From WHSW01 sp963742205 (GTDB lineage: Bacteria; Actinomycetota; Thermoleophilia; Solirubrobacterales; 70-9), in contig CAVUKZ010000012.1 of NCBI GenBank assembly GCA_963742205.1, positions 1 through 64,000 of the forward strand: a stretch of 64,000 bases of DNA, read 5' to 3'. The notes beneath the pieces were generated by a model. It was not told the origin of the DNA, did no database searches, and worked only from the letters and a program-made list of their open reading frames with translations. The translations under genes and the position numbers were made by a program. Below, one piece after another: positions 49,925 to 59,788 of this stretch. Each line of letters starts with the position of its first letter. The first letter of the stretch is position 1.

Positions 49925-51556
49925 CTACGCGGGCGCGGCGGCCGCACCGGCCTCAGCCTGGGCGCCGGGCTGTACGGTCGGGATGCCGCGGGTGAACGGC
50001 AGCGCGACGAGCGCCAGCAGCGCCAGGGCCGCGACCGCGGCCCGCAGGCCGTCAATCCGGCTCTGGGCGTTCGCCTCCTCGATCGCGTCCGCGGCTTCCG
50101 AGGGGACGCCGGCGTCCGACAGCGCGGCCTGGAGATCGTCGTCGGAGACGAATGGGACGCCGCCTGCAAGCTCGGTCTGCGCCTGCGTTACCACGGAGTC
50201 GGGGACGTCGGGGTTGTTCTCGATCCCGGCGAAGAACGAGGCGGTCAGGGCCGAGATCAACAGCGCCCCCGCCAGCGCGGTGCCGACCGAGGAGCCGAGC
50301 TGGCTGCCGGTGTTCTGTAGCCCTCCCACCTGTCCGCTCTGCTCGTCGGGGACCGCGGACACCGTCACGGCGCCGAGCTGCGATGCCATCGCGCCGAGCC
50401 CGGCGCCGCACAGCAGCAGCGGCCAGGTCACGATCTCCGGTCCGGCGCCGGCGTCGAGCAGGACGAGGAGGAGGACGAGGCCGGCGAACAGGCTGAGGAA
50501 GCCGAAGCGGACGACCCGCCGCGGCGAAGCGTTTGGGCGCAGCCTCGGGATGCCGGCCGCGAAGACCAGCAGCGAAAGCGAGAGGGGAAGCAGCCGCACC
50601 CCGGTGTCGATCGCCGAGAGGCCGAGCGAGATCGAAAGGAACAGCGGGATCGAGAAGAAGAGCCCGGCCAGGATCAGGAACATGAAGAAGAACGAGCCGA
50701 CGCCGCCGCGCAGCTGGATGTTGCGCAGCATCGAGGGGTCGAACAGAGCGCCCTCGCCGCGAGCGATGCGCCGGTTCTCCCAGGCCACGAACAAAGCCAG
50801 CACCGCGCCGCCCGCGAGGATCATCCAGATCACCGGCGAGAGCCCGAGCCACTCCGGGGCGTCGGGCTTCGGCTGCACGAAGCCCCAGGTGCCGGAGCGC
50901 AGGATCGCGAGCACGATCAGGCCGAGCCCCGCCGCGGAGAGACCCGTGCCGACGAGGTCGAGCTTGACCCCCTCCTCGGGCGGCGTGTCCTTCATCCGCC
51001 GGGTCAGGAGCAGGATCGCGAGCACGATCAGCACCTCGCTGGCGAACACCCAGCGCCACGAAGCGTAGGTGGTGAAGAAGCCGCCGATCAGGGGCCCGAG
51101 GGCCGCGGCGATCGAGCCCGCCGCCGCTACCAGGCCGTAGGCACGCGGGCGCTCCGGCTTGCCGAAGTTCGACGCGACCAGCGCCACGATCGCGGGCATG
51201 ATCAGCACCGCGCCGATGCCCTCGAGACCCGACCAGCCGATGATCAGGACGGTCAGGTTCGGGGACAGCGCGGTCGTGAACGAGCCGCAGGCGTAGATGA
51301 CGCAGCCGATCGCGAACGCCCGCTTGCGCCCGATGATCTCGCCGATCTTCCCACCGGTGATCATCAGCGAGGCCATCACCAGCGTGTAGAGCGTGATCGC
51401 GGTCTGGATCCCGGTGACCGTGGTCCCGATGTCCTTGGCGACCGTGGCGATCGCCGTGTTCATCACGGTCGAGTCCAGGGCCATGACGAACTGCCCGGCC
51501 GCCAGTGTGGCCAGGATGATCCCGGTCCCGGCGACCGAGCGCTGAGTTGCGCTCAT
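49925..51556 (-). CDS. DHA2-family MFS exporter (14 helices)
   Basis: A 543-aa transporter with 14 hydrophobic segments, the drug:H+ antiporter-2 class. The D1 motif is seen as M-A-L-D-S-T-V-M-N-T-A near residue 25; motif A is G-G-K-I-G-E-I-I-G-R-K-R-A-F; motif C is in G-S-I-A-A-A-L-G-P-L-I-G-G. A 60-residue loop with acidic residues precedes the last helix (D-D-D-L-Q-A-A-L-S-D-A-G). It probably exports hydrophobic drugs. ATG 51556 lies 3 bases from the upstream gene stop, so it is in the same transcript as the SHOCT membrane gene. Confidence 0.92.
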   Translation of the reverse strand: MSATQRSVAGTGIILATLAAGQFVMALDSTVMNTAIATVAKDIGTTVTGIQTAITLYTLVMASLMITGGKIGEIIGRKRAFAIGCVIYACGSFTTALSPNLTVLIIGWSGLEGIGAVLIMPAIVALVASNFGKPERPRAYGLVAAAGSIAAALGPLIGGFFTTYASWRWVFASEVLIVLAILLLTRRMKDTPPEEGVKLDLVGTGLSAAGLGLIVLAILRSGTWGFVQPKPDAPEWLGLSPVIWMILAGGAVLALFVAWENRRIARGEGALFDPSMLRNIQLRGGVGSFFFMFLILAGLFFSIPLFLSISLGLSAIDTGVRLLPLSLSLLVFAAGIPRLRPNASPRRVVRFGFLSLFAGLVLLLVLLDAGAGPEIVTWPLLLCGAGLGAMASQLGAVTVSAVPDEQSGQVGGLQNTGSQLGSSVGTALAGALLISALTASFFAGIENNPDVPDSVVTQAQTELAGGVPFVSDDDLQAALSDAGVPSEAADAIEEANAQSRIDGLRAAVAALALLALVALPFTRGIPTVQPGAQAEAGAAAAPA

Positions 51557-51558
51557 GG

Positions 51559-52902
51559 TTACCCGGGGCCGAGGACGCGAGCCTTCTCGGCCGCGAACTC
51601 CTCGTCGGTGAGGGCGCCCGAGTTGTGGAGGCCGGCGAGCCGCTCGAGCTCGGTGACGCGCGGGTCGCCGGTCGGGGCAGCGGGTGCCCCGGCGGTTGCC
51701 GGCTGCGTCTGGCGCCCCGCTCGCATCCGCTCGGCGATCCCCTGCGCCACGCCGGCCGGCGAGCCGGTCGTGACGTGGTCGGGGAACTCGCGGATCACCT
51801 GGCGGCGCAGCATCTCCGTGCCGAGCGCCGCGAAGACGATCAGCAGCAGCGAGGGGACGAGCCGGTGCGTGGCGACCACCGGATCCCACCAGAACACAAG
51901 CAGGAGCAGCACCGCGAGCCCGCCGTAGGCGTAGGCCGGCTGGCGCAGGTAGGGGGTGAGCCAGTGACGGATCGAGGTCGCCCAGCGGGTCGGGCCGGCG
52001 AGCCAGGCGGCGAGCACGATCACGATCCCGTAGAGGACGATCGACTGGCCCGTCTCGAGCGACCAGCGAGCTGCCGATGTTGAAGGCGGAGCTGACCGCC
52101 GCATCGGACGACGCCGCCCCGCTCAGCGAGTCGACGACGAGGTTGCCGGCCGCCCCGCGGGCGAAGAGGACGACGATGCCGACGAAGATGAACGAGAAGC
52201 CGACGGCGCGCAGGGTCTGGCGGCGGCGGTCGCCGGCGAGCGAAGATCGCGGCCGCGTAGAGCAGCAGGACGAGCGCGGTGAGCACGTAGCCGACCTTCT
52301 TCAGGAGGTTGAGGCCCGTCTGGGCGGCGGCCGAGCTCGATCCGACTTCATGATCTCGATCGAGCACGCCTCCGGCGGCAGCTTGGAGGCCACGTCCGGC
52401 AACCCGAGCTCTGCGGTCACCGACGTGACCACCGATGTGAGGTCGAGCGTCACCACCCCGCCGGTGGTCGAGACGAACTGGCCCTCGTCGTCGATCAGGG
52501 CGATCAGCTTGCTCTGTGCGGCCGCGCTCGCGTCGACGAAGAGCTGCTGGACCTTGGGCTCGGAGAGCGCCTTGGCGACGACGTCGTCGGCGCGCGCTGC
52601 GAAGCGCTCCGGAGATCGGGGCGGCGAGCGGCGCGAGCTGCGGGGGAAGCCGGTCGGCGAGCTCCGCCTGGACGTCGACGTTGTCGAAGATCGCGGTGAC
52701 GATGAAGGTGTTGAGGCGCGCCTGGATGTCGGCGTCCTGGATCAGCTGCTCGCTGGTCGTACGCCAGGTGTCGGTCTCGAGCACCTGGCGCTTGGCCCAG
52801 AGCGCGAACACCGAGACGATCGCCGATGATCGTCGCGAGGACGATGATGATGATCGGCAGCGCGCGGCGGCCGGTCTTCTTCTTCGCGTCCCCCTCGCTC
52901 AC
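51559..52902 (-). pseudogene. SHOCT-terminated membrane protein, five frame breaks
   Basis: A membrane protein of about 446 aa after correction. Order: helix (A-L-P-I-I-I-I-V-L-A-T-I-I), extracellular domain of about 180 aa (L-E-T-D-T-W-R-T-T-S-E-Q-L), second helix (V-G-Y-V-L-T-A-L-V-L-L-L-Y), third and fourth helices, then helices L-Y-G-I-V-I-V-L-A-A-W-L-A and a C-terminal SHOCT pair (G-A-L-T-D-E-E-F-A-A-E-K). Breaks near 52826, 52600, 52335, 52243 and 52058 all fit extra bases. Its topology resembles septum or stress membrane proteins, but no family is recognised. Confidence 0.75.
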
Positions 52903-53034
52903 AAGTCCACCCTATAGGCAGCAAGACACCTGAGCCACACGCCAACCCTATTCCGGCCGTCGGGCGCCGGGCATCGTCCGATCTGGGTGATTTGGGGCGC
53001 AGGACCGGACCTCGATGGCGCGAATCAGGCCTGG

Positions 53035-53482
53035 ATGGAGGGCAAAAAGGGAATGTCGGCGGCCGAGCGCATAGTCGAGCGCCGGATCGCCCGCCACGGC
53101 CTGCGGCCTCGCGTCGCCGCGAGCGTGATCGCCGTGATCTGGATCGCCGCGATCGCGGTCTTCGGCGTGGTCGAGCACCTCGTCGATCCCAAGAGCTTCG
53201 ACAACATCTGGCTCGGGATGTGGTGGGCGACCCAGACCGTGACCACGGTCGGCTATGGCGATGCGGTGCCGAATCAGGCCGGCGGACAGCTGATCGCCTC
53301 GATCCTGATGATCGGGGGCCTCTCGTTCTTCGCCGTCCTCACCGGGATGATCACCAGCCTGTTCGTCGCCCGCCAGCGGCAGCAGGTCGAGACGCACGCG
53401 CCGGACGAGGTGCTCGCGCGTCTGGACGAGCTCGGCGCCGAGCTCAAGCAGATCAAGCAGCCGCCTCGACGATCGCACCTAA
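53035..53482 (+). pseudogene. Two-TM potassium channel, one-base frameshift near the end
   Basis: An ion channel of about 148 aa after correction. TM1 is A-A-S-V-I-A-V-I-W-I-A-A-I-A-V-F-G-V, the pore helix and filter T-V-T-T-V-G-Y-G-D-A-V-P follow, then TM2 (S-I-L-M-I-G-G-L-S-F-F-A-V-L). The tail is a short coiled coil (E-V-L-A-R-L-D-E-L-G-A-E-L-K-Q-I-K-Q). An extra C near 53461 hides the true end, which reads R-L-D-D-R-T-stop at 53480-53482. ATG 53035 is chosen; ATG 53053 is possible. No ligand domain is attached. It overlaps the convergent AI-2E gene by 4 bases. Confidence 0.8.
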
Positions 53483-54642
53483 GCCGGCTCAGGCGGCGTC
53501 GCGGCCGCGGCCTCCTCGGCGCGGGCGTGGGCGAGGTCGGCGGCGATCCGGGTCGCCGCGGCGGTCAGCGGGGCGGCGAGGATCAGGCCCATGGCCCCGA
53601 ACAGCGCGCCGCCGGCGATCGTCACGATCAGCACCGCGAGCGGGTGGATGCCGAGCGCCGCGCCCATCGCCAGCGGCTGCACGAGCTGCTGCAGCAGGCC
53701 GTTGGCGAGCAGCTGGACGACGATCATCCCGATCGCGGCGTCGGTGCCCGAGCCACCGAGCGCGATCAGGACCGAGAACGCGCCCGCCGTCCATGCTCCG
53801 AGGTAAGGGACGTACCCGGCGAGGAACGTGACCGCGGTAATCGTCCCGACCAGCGGCACGCCGAGGATCACGGCGCCGATCGCCACGACGCACGCGCTGA
53901 ACGCCGCCACGATCGTGACCCCGAGGAAGTAGCCCCGGAGCGACCCAAGCACGCGTTGCGTAATCGTCTGCGCGACCTGCCGCGGGACGCCGAGGTGGTC
54001 GTCCGCCCAGGAGCGGATCAGCGGCCCGTCCTTGAGCAGGAAGAACAGGCTGAGCACGGTCATCGCCACGAAGAAGACGATCGACGAGAGCTTCGAGATT
54101 CCAATCGCGAGACCGTCCAGGAGCGCGGAGACCGCGCCGGAGGCGCCGGAGCTGACGTGGTCCTTGGCCTGGTCGACCTTGGTTGGGTCGATGTCGAGGT
54201 CCTTGAGCCAGCCGGCGATCGTGTCCTCGGCGTCCGCGAGGTGACCGCTGACCGCCGACGCCACGCCGGTGATGCCGCCGACGATCATCAGCGCTACGGC
54301 GACCCCGATTGCGACGATCCCGAGGAGCAGGAGGGCCGCCCCGAGCCCGCGGGGAACCCGGTGGAGGTGCAGCCAGTCGACGAGCGGCGAGGCGACCGCG
54401 GCGACGATCCCGGCGGTGATCACCGGAACCACGATCACGGCCGTGAGCGACGCCAGCCACACCGCGCCAACGAGGAAGATCGCGACCCCCACCAGGAGCC
54501 ACGACATGAGCCCGACGTTGCGCAGCCAGTCGGGGACCTTGAAGATCCCGCTCAGCTCGCGGGGATCGATCTCGATGTACTGCGGCTCGGCCGGCTCGGC
54601 TTCCGGGCGATCGCCGTGCCATCGCATGCGGCCGCGGATCAT
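53479..54642 (-). CDS. AI-2E/PerM-family transporter
   Basis: A 387-aa membrane protein with about eight helices. It fits the PerM/AI-2E transporter family: helix pair V-I-V-V-P-V-I-T-A-G-I-V-A-A-V-A-S-P-L-V-D-W-L, a periplasmic-type loop, then F-F-L-L-K-D-G-P-L-I, G-Y-V-P-Y-L-G-A-W-T-A-G and L-V-Q-P-L-A-M-G-A-A-L-G-I-H-P-L. Members export autoinducer-2-like molecules or act as Na+/H+ antiporters; the substrate is undetermined. ATG 54642 begins a basic N-terminus. The gene is intact. Confidence 0.9.
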   Translation of the reverse strand: MIRGRMRWHGDRPEAEPAEPQYIEIDPRELSGIFKVPDWLRNVGLMSWLLVGVAIFLVGAVWLASLTAVIVVPVITAGIVAAVASPLVDWLHLHRVPRGLGAALLLLGIVAIGVAVALMIVGGITGVASAVSGHLADAEDTIAGWLKDLDIDPTKVDQAKDHVSSGASGAVSALLDGLAIGISKLSSIVFFVAMTVLSLFFLLKDGPLIRSWADDHLGVPRQVAQTITQRVLGSLRGYFLGVTIVAAFSACVVAIGAVILGVPLVGTITAVTFLAGYVPYLGAWTAGAFSVLIALGGSGTDAAIGMIVVQLLANGLLQQLVQPLAMGAALGIHPLAVLIVTIAGGALFGAMGLILAAPLTAAATRIAADLAHARAEEAAAATPPEPA

Positions 54643-54716
54643 GCGCGAAGCCTAGGTACGGGCTCCGACGGCCCCGCCGCGTCAGGTCGGCGAATGACGA
54701 GCGCTCTGTAGGCCGG

Positions 54717-55185
54717 CTAGCGCCGACGCACGTGCCACCAGGCAAACGCCAGTCGCGGAACGATGACGACGACGGTGATGATCACGGGCCACATGCCGGA
54801 AATCCGCGCTGCGCCAGTCGCCGTCCTCGGCGACCCACCCCTTGGCCTCGGCGAGGTCGCTGACGGCGAAGCCGCGGACCTTCCCGGGCAGCAGGGCCGA
54901 GAGCACGCGAAGCGCGGCGGGTGCCCAGTCCTCGTCGCTGACGACCGCAACCCGCTCGAAGGAGCTCGCGTGGCGGGCTCTGAACCCGGCACCCGCCTTC
55001 ATCGCGTCGCCCTCGAGTTCCTGGCTCTGAGTCCCGAACAGGTAGAGCAGGCGGACCTTGCGCCCGGCCGCGATCTCGTCGCGCAGCAGGGGCTCGACCG
55101 CCTCCTCCCAGTCGTCGTCCTCGACCTCGCCGATCCCCTCAAAGCCGAATGTCCCGGCGGGCATGTCCGCGATTCGTCTGAGCAT
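54717..55185 (-). pseudogene. SpoIIAA-like (STAS/SEC14) protein with TM tail, frameshifted
   Basis: A protein of about 155 aa. The main domain fits SpoIIAA-like proteins: G-T-F-G-F-E-G-I-G-E-V-E-D-D-D-W, A-A-G-R-K-V-R-L-L-Y-L-F-G, F-E-R-V-A-V-V-S-D-E-D-W-A and L-L-P-G-K-V-R-G-F-A. A frame change near 54805 (one extra base) joins it to W-P-V-I-I-T-V-V-V-I-V and R-L-A-F-A-W-W-H-V-R-R, a C-terminal helix. A soluble family member with an added membrane anchor is unusual. ATG 55185 lies 4 bases after the upstream SHOCT gene; the tail could also be a separate small ORF. Confidence 0.65.
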
Positions 55186-55189
55186 CTCC

Positions 55190-55583
55190 CTAGCTCGCCA
55201 GCGCCTTCGCCTTGATCGAGTCGAACTCGTCCTGGGTGATGGCGCCAGAGTCGAGCAGCTCCTTGGCCTTGGCGATCTCGCTCGCCGAGCCACCGGCGGT
55301 CTGCTTCACGTAGCTGTCAAAGGCCTGTTGTTGCTGTTTGGCCTGGCTGAGCTGTCGCTCGCGCATCCCGTCGTGCTGGGCGATCAGGTAGACGAGCACG
55401 CCCAAGAACGGGATCACGATGATGAACACGACCCACAGCGCCTTGCTCCACGCCGCCGATGTCGTCGCGGCGGAAGATGTCGATGAAGCAGGTGACCGCG
55501 ATCCAGATCCAGGCGAACCAGGCGAAGAAGACGATGATCGTCCAGAGGACGTTGAGGAACGGGTAATCCGCTGCGATCAGCAT
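55190..55583 (-). pseudogene. PLDNc-SHOCT membrane protein, copy B, one-base frameshift
   Basis: A close copy of the gene at 49495-49884. It opens with P-F-L-N-V-L-W-T-I-I-V-F-F-A-W and C-F-I-D-I-F-R-R-D-D-I-G-G; at about 55450 an extra G (GGCGGC-G-TGG) changes frame, and the rest (V-V-F-I-I-V-I-P-F-L, then A-K-E-L-L-D-S-G-A-I-T-Q-D-E-F) is intact. Copy A has no break at the same point, which supports an insertion error here. It is the fourth gene of the likely cydA-cydB-GAP-SHOCT transcript. Confidence 0.85.
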
Positions 55584-55619
55584 TGCGAGCTGCTCCTTGG
55601 TCTTGTGGTGTCGTGTCGC

Positions 55620-56383
55620 TCATGGCGACCCCCTTTCACGTGCACGCGTCGGCGACGACTCGGGTTGGATCATCTCCAGACGGAGGTCGAGGATCCCCGA
55701 GATCACGAGGTAGACGCCGACCACGCCGGCGACCCAGGCGCCGATCTGGCGCGCGTTCGCGTGCCCCCAGGCGGCGAACCGGCTGACATGCGGCCGCCGA
55801 GCGCTCGGGCGCCACGCAGGTAGCAGATCAGCGGCACCTCGATCAGCGCGAACATGATCAGGTTGAAGACCAGGATCTGGCCGAGCTCGATCGTGACGCC
55901 GTGCTGGCCCTCGGCGATGTCCTTGAGCGCGGCCAGGTACCAGACGCTCGGCAGGTCGAGGACCGACGCCGAGGGCGAACGCCAGCCACAGCGAGTCGCG
56001 CGCGAGGATCCGCTTCGTCCACGGGTCCTTGGCGTCCTCGAGCGCTTTCTTCTCCTCGCGCTTGCGCTTACGGGCGGCCCGTCGCGCCGCGAACGGCAGC
56101 TCTCGACCCGTGGCCGCCACCCAGGCGAGCGCGAGCGACGCGAGACCGACGGCGATGTCGATCCCGGACCGACCGACTCGCCGGTGCTCCCGGTGGCGAT
56201 CCCGGTCCCGTCGATCACCCTCGAGGAGGACGAAGCCGACGACGATGCTGGTCGCATCCCACCGACCAGGAACGCGAGCAGCAGCCGCACCGGCTGGGGC
56301 CGCGTGAGGATGATGATCACGACCGCGAGCAGCGTTGGATAGAAGGCCGCCGCGATGGCCAGGATGACGAGCTTGCCCTCTAT
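55620..56383 (-). pseudogene. GAP/SfLAP-family membrane protein, heavily frameshifted
   Basis: A six-helix protein of about 250 aa directly after cydB. Fragments in different frames form one protein: G-K-L-V-I-L-A-I-A-A-A-F-Y-P-T-L-L-A-V-V, then T-S-I-V-V-G-F-V-L-L, I-D-G-T-G-I-A-T-G, G-I-D-I-A-V-G-L-A-S-L-A-L-A-W, D-L-P-S-V-W-Y-L-A-A-L-K-D-I and A-R-Q-I-G-A-W-V-A-G-V-V-G-V. About five breaks. The first codon reads ATA where ATG is expected. Its role is unknown; it shares its family with 43997-44682. Confidence 0.7.
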
Positions 56384-57413
56384 TTAGGGCTCCGCGAGAT
56401 TCGCTCTCGGCTGCGGCACCGAGCATCCGGCGTTGGGCGAGCGTGTAGAGATAGCCGAGCGAGGGCAGCACCAGCAGCACGGCGGCGCCGAAGACGATGA
56501 ACACCATCGTCAGCGTGGCGCTCGTCCCAGCCCCCTCGGAGATCGTGAGCTGTTGCGGCAGCAGGTAGGGGAACTGCGCCACTCCCCAGCCCCAGATGAT
56601 CGCGACGACGGCGCCGACCGCGAGCTCGCGCGCCCCGCGCCGGGCGCCTCGGTGGATCAAGAAGAGGGCGCCGAGGCCACAGACCGCCGACAGGATCACG
56701 AGCGGCAGGCCGTCGGAGGTGAGGCCGTCGTAGATGAAGCGCGCGTCGGCGTGCAGGTCGAAGATCCCGACCAGGGCGATCGCGCCGGTGACGATCGCCG
56801 TCACGTACGCGCGGCGCCTGAAGTAGTCGACGAGGTCGTCGTCGCCAGCGTGGCGCGCGTCGGTGATCAGAAAGACGGCGGCCAGATAGGCACCGGTCGC
56901 GACGAACAGGACGCCGACGAGGATCGAAACCGGGTTGAGCCAGCTCGACCACGGATCACCCTCCGCGTTGCCGACGGGCACCCGGCCGGAGGCGATCGCG
57001 CCCACGACGGTGCCCATGAAGAAGGGCGTGATCACCGACGAGGCGGCGAACAGTCGCTCGGCGAAGGTGCGCCCCTCCCGCGTCGGAGACCTCGTGGAAG
57101 GCAAAGCCCGAGCCGCGGAGCACGATGCCCAGCGCCGCGAGGGACAGCGGGATGAAGAGCGTCGACATGATCGCCTCGAAGGCGGCCGAGAAGGCCGTCC
57201 AGAGCACGACCAAGACGAAGATCAGCCACACGTGGTTGGCCTCCCACACGGGCCCGATGGCCGAGTCGATCAGCCGCCGCGCGCGGCCGGAGCGCTCGTC
57301 GTCACCGCGACAGCAGCGTCCAGAAACCCGGCGCCGAAGTCCGCACCGCCGAAGACGGCGTAGAGGGTGGCCCCGACCCAGAGGATCGCCGCGGCGGCGT
57401 CGGCCTTGCTCAC
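56384..57413 (-). pseudogene. cydB: Cytochrome bd oxidase subunit II, frameshifted
   Basis: Second subunit of the quinol-oxidising, high-affinity oxygen reductase. Reconstructed length is about 342 aa. Pieces are A-I-L-W-V-G-A-T-L-Y-A-V-F-G-G-A-D-F-G-A-G, D-S-A-I-G-P-V-W-E-A-N-H-V-W-L-I-F, F-A-E-R-L-F-A-A-S-S-V-I-T-P-F-F, and later helices to G-Y-L-Y-T-L-A-Q-R-R-M. Four extra bases (two near 57310, one near 57080, one near 56395) explain every break. GTG 57413 overlaps the cydA stop. With cydA it would allow respiration at low oxygen. Confidence 0.88.
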
Positions 57414-58812
57414 GCCGGCCCTCCGGCGACGGGCGAGGGCGGCTCGTCGTGCGGCCCGTACGGGACGTCGACGGCATCCGACCCCTGCTCGCGCCAGCGC
57501 CGCGCGAGGCGCCGCAGGGCGAGCACGGTCCCGACCCCGAGCACGGTGTAGAGGACGAGCGCGATCGAGAAGGTGAGCCAGATCCCGCTAGCGCCGGTCA
57601 CGCCCTCCTTGGTGCGCATGATCCCCTGCACGATCCAGGGTTGTCGCCCAACCTCGGTCACGATCCAGCCCGACTCCATGGCCACGATCGCTGCGATCCC
57701 GGAGACGGCGACGATGCGCAGGAACCAGGGGGTCTTCGGGATGTCGCGCTTGCGCCACCAGGCGATCCCGAACCAGAGCCCGAGGGCGATCATCGCGGTG
57801 CCGATCCCGACCATCGTGTCGAAGGCCCAGTGCAGCATCGTGTTCGCCGGCGGTCGCTGGTCCGCTGGCACCGAGTCCAGCCCGGTGACCTCGGTGTCGG
57901 TGCTCCAGCCGACCAGGAACGAGTCGAGGCCCGGGGATCGGAACCCCCCATTTGACTCCGTCATCGGTGCAGACCCCGTAGATGTACTCGGTGACGTCGG
58001 AATGGGTGTGGTCGACGCACTCCATCGCCGCGAACTTGATCGGTTGGTGATCGGCGATCTCGCGCGCCGCCGTGTCGCCGACGAAGAACTGGATCGGGGC
58101 GAGGATGCAGCCCACCGTGAGCGGGATCAGCAGCCCGAGCCGGTGGTGGCGGTCGCGCCGTCCGCGCAGCATGCCCACGGCGTAGACCGAGGCGATCAGG
58201 AAGCGAGGTCACGAGGTAGGCGGCGAGGATCATGTGCGGGACCTCGTAGCCGGCCGCGGGTGTGGTCATCACCGACCACGCGTCGATGTCCGTGACGTTG
58301 CCGGCGGCGTCCATGGTGAAGCCCTGCGGGGTGTTCATCCACGAGTTCACCGCGACGACCGAGTACGCGCCGCCGAGCCCGCAGATCACGATCGGCACCC
58401 CGGTCCAGAAGTGCGCCCAGCCGGAGAGCCGCTTCCAGCCGAAGATGTAGATCGCGATGAAGATCGCCTCGAGGAAGAAGAAGATCCCCTCGATCCCGAA
58501 CAGGATCCCGAACACGTCGCCGAAGCGGCCGGTGAACGCCGGCCACAGCAGGCCGAACTCGAACGAGAGCACGGTGCCGGTCACCGCCCCGACCGCGAAC
58601 AACAGCGCCGCGACCTTCGACCAGCGCTTGGCGAGCTCGAGCGCCACCGCGTCGCCCTTCTTCAGGCCGATGTAGTTGGCGATCAGCATCATCGCCGGGA
58701 AGGCCACCCCCATGCAGGCGAGGATGATGTGGAAGCCGAGCGTGAACGCCATCTGGCTCCGAGCTGGAAGCAGCTCGGAGGACGCGGCGAGAGTGGTGAG
58801 AACCGTGCTCAC
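57410..58812 (-). pseudogene. cydA: Cytochrome bd oxidase subunit I, frameshifted
   Basis: Heme-carrying subunit of bd oxidase, about 467 aa after removing two extra bases (near 58203 and 57950). N-terminal R-S-Q-M-A-F-T-L-G-F-H-I-I-L-A supplies the first heme His (about 28). F-G-L-L-W-P, P-Q-G-F and Y-E-V-P-H-M-I-L-A-A-Y-L follow with the second His. The Q-loop region has A-A-M-E-C-V-D, and the short loop suggests the cyanide-insensitive CioA-like type. The end has L-R-I-V-A-V-S-G-I-A-A-I-V-A-M-E-S-G-W-I. GTG 58812 is the start. It heads the cydAB-GAP-SHOCT operon. Confidence 0.9.
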
Positions 58813-58830
58813 GGGGCGGCCCCGGCCATG

Positions 58831-59784
58831 TTACGTCTGATCCGCGACGGTGATCCGAAAGCTGGCCTCGTACTGGTCCCCGGGCTGCAGGATCGGCAGC
58901 TCCGGCCCGCCGCGGACGAGCGCGTTGGTGGGCGCGGTCATCGGCTCGAACGCGATCACGTCGTCGTCGGCGGGTGCGTAGACCTGGGAGAAGGAGTAGC
59001 CCCGGCCGAGCTCGACCTCGATCCGGCGCTCGCCCCCGGACAGGACGAACGGCTGCCCTTCGGCCGGCGCGACGTACTCGTCGTCAAAGGTGCGACGGCC
59101 GAGCGCGCCAGCCCCGATGTCAATCGGGTCGCGCTCGCCCGTCGGGAGCAGGTGCTCGTCCAGCACCATCCGCTCGCGAACCGGGATCTGCACCTCCCAC
59201 TCGCTCCTGGCGACCCGGGGAAGGCGAAAGTAGGGGTGATAGCCGAAGGCGATCGGCACCGGGGATTCACCGCCCGCGTGGACCGTCGTCGTGATCGACA
59301 GCGTCGGTCCGCTCAGGTCCGCCTCGTAGTGCAACACGTGCGGGAACGGGAACGCCTCGATCAAACCGGAAGCGGCCCCGAAATCGAAGCTCGCGGCGAG
59401 CGAGCCGCCGTCCTTGTGCGCAGTGTGTCGCTCGACCCGCCAGCCGCTCGCCGCGCTGAGGAGGCCGTGGATCGGAAGGCCCGCGGGATCCTTCGCCGGC
59501 GCCGGCGAGGCGAGCTCGAGGTCAACCTTGCGTCCGGCGACCTCGAAGCGCATTTCGGCAACGCGGTTCGCCCAGGGGTAGAGCAACGGGATCCCCATCG
59601 TCGAGTGCCGCTCGACGTAGGTTCGTAGACCGCCGCGCTGTCCGAGGAGCTCCTCGCCGCGGTGGCGCAGCGAGCAGACGACCATTCCGGCACCAGGAAC
59701 GAGCGCAGCCTCGAGCCCGCCGGCCGCCTCCGAGGAGAGCGTCAGCGCCTCGAACTCGTCGATCGTGCGCGTGCCGACTCCCAC
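58831..59784 (-). CDS. Aldose 1-epimerase family protein
   Basis: A 317-aa beta-supersandwich enzyme that interconverts alpha and beta sugar anomers. Both catalytic regions are present: G-L-P-I-H-G-L-L and G-Y-H-P-Y-F carry the two His, and I-A-F-E-P-M-T-A-P-T-N-A-L the catalytic Glu. Y-P-W-A-N-R-V is the usual substrate-loop motif. It resembles the YeaD/hexose-6-phosphate epimerase or galactose mutarotase groups; the sugar is unknown. ATG 59784 follows closely on NDH-2 (4-base gap), so it may share its transcript and lead into cydA. Confidence 0.9.
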   Translation of the reverse strand: MGVGTRTIDEFEALTLSSEAAGGLEAALVPGAGMVVCSLRHRGEELLGQRGGLRTYVERHSTMGIPLLYPWANRVAEMRFEVAGRKVDLELASPAPAKDPAGLPIHGLLSAASGWRVERHTAHKDGGSLAASFDFGAASGLIEAFPFPHVLHYEADLSGPTLSITTTVHAGGESPVPIAFGYHPYFRLPRVARSEWEVQIPVRERMVLDEHLLPTGERDPIDIGAGALGRRTFDDEYVAPAEGQPFVLSGGERRIEVELGRGYSFSQVYAPADDDVIAFEPMTAPTNALVRGGPELPILQPGDQYEASFRITVADQT

Positions 59785-59788
59785 GGCG

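Noticed and set aside
57410..58812. Programmed frameshifting in cydA
   Set aside because: No slippery site or stimulator; two breaks at unrelated places, matching the general insertion pattern in the region.
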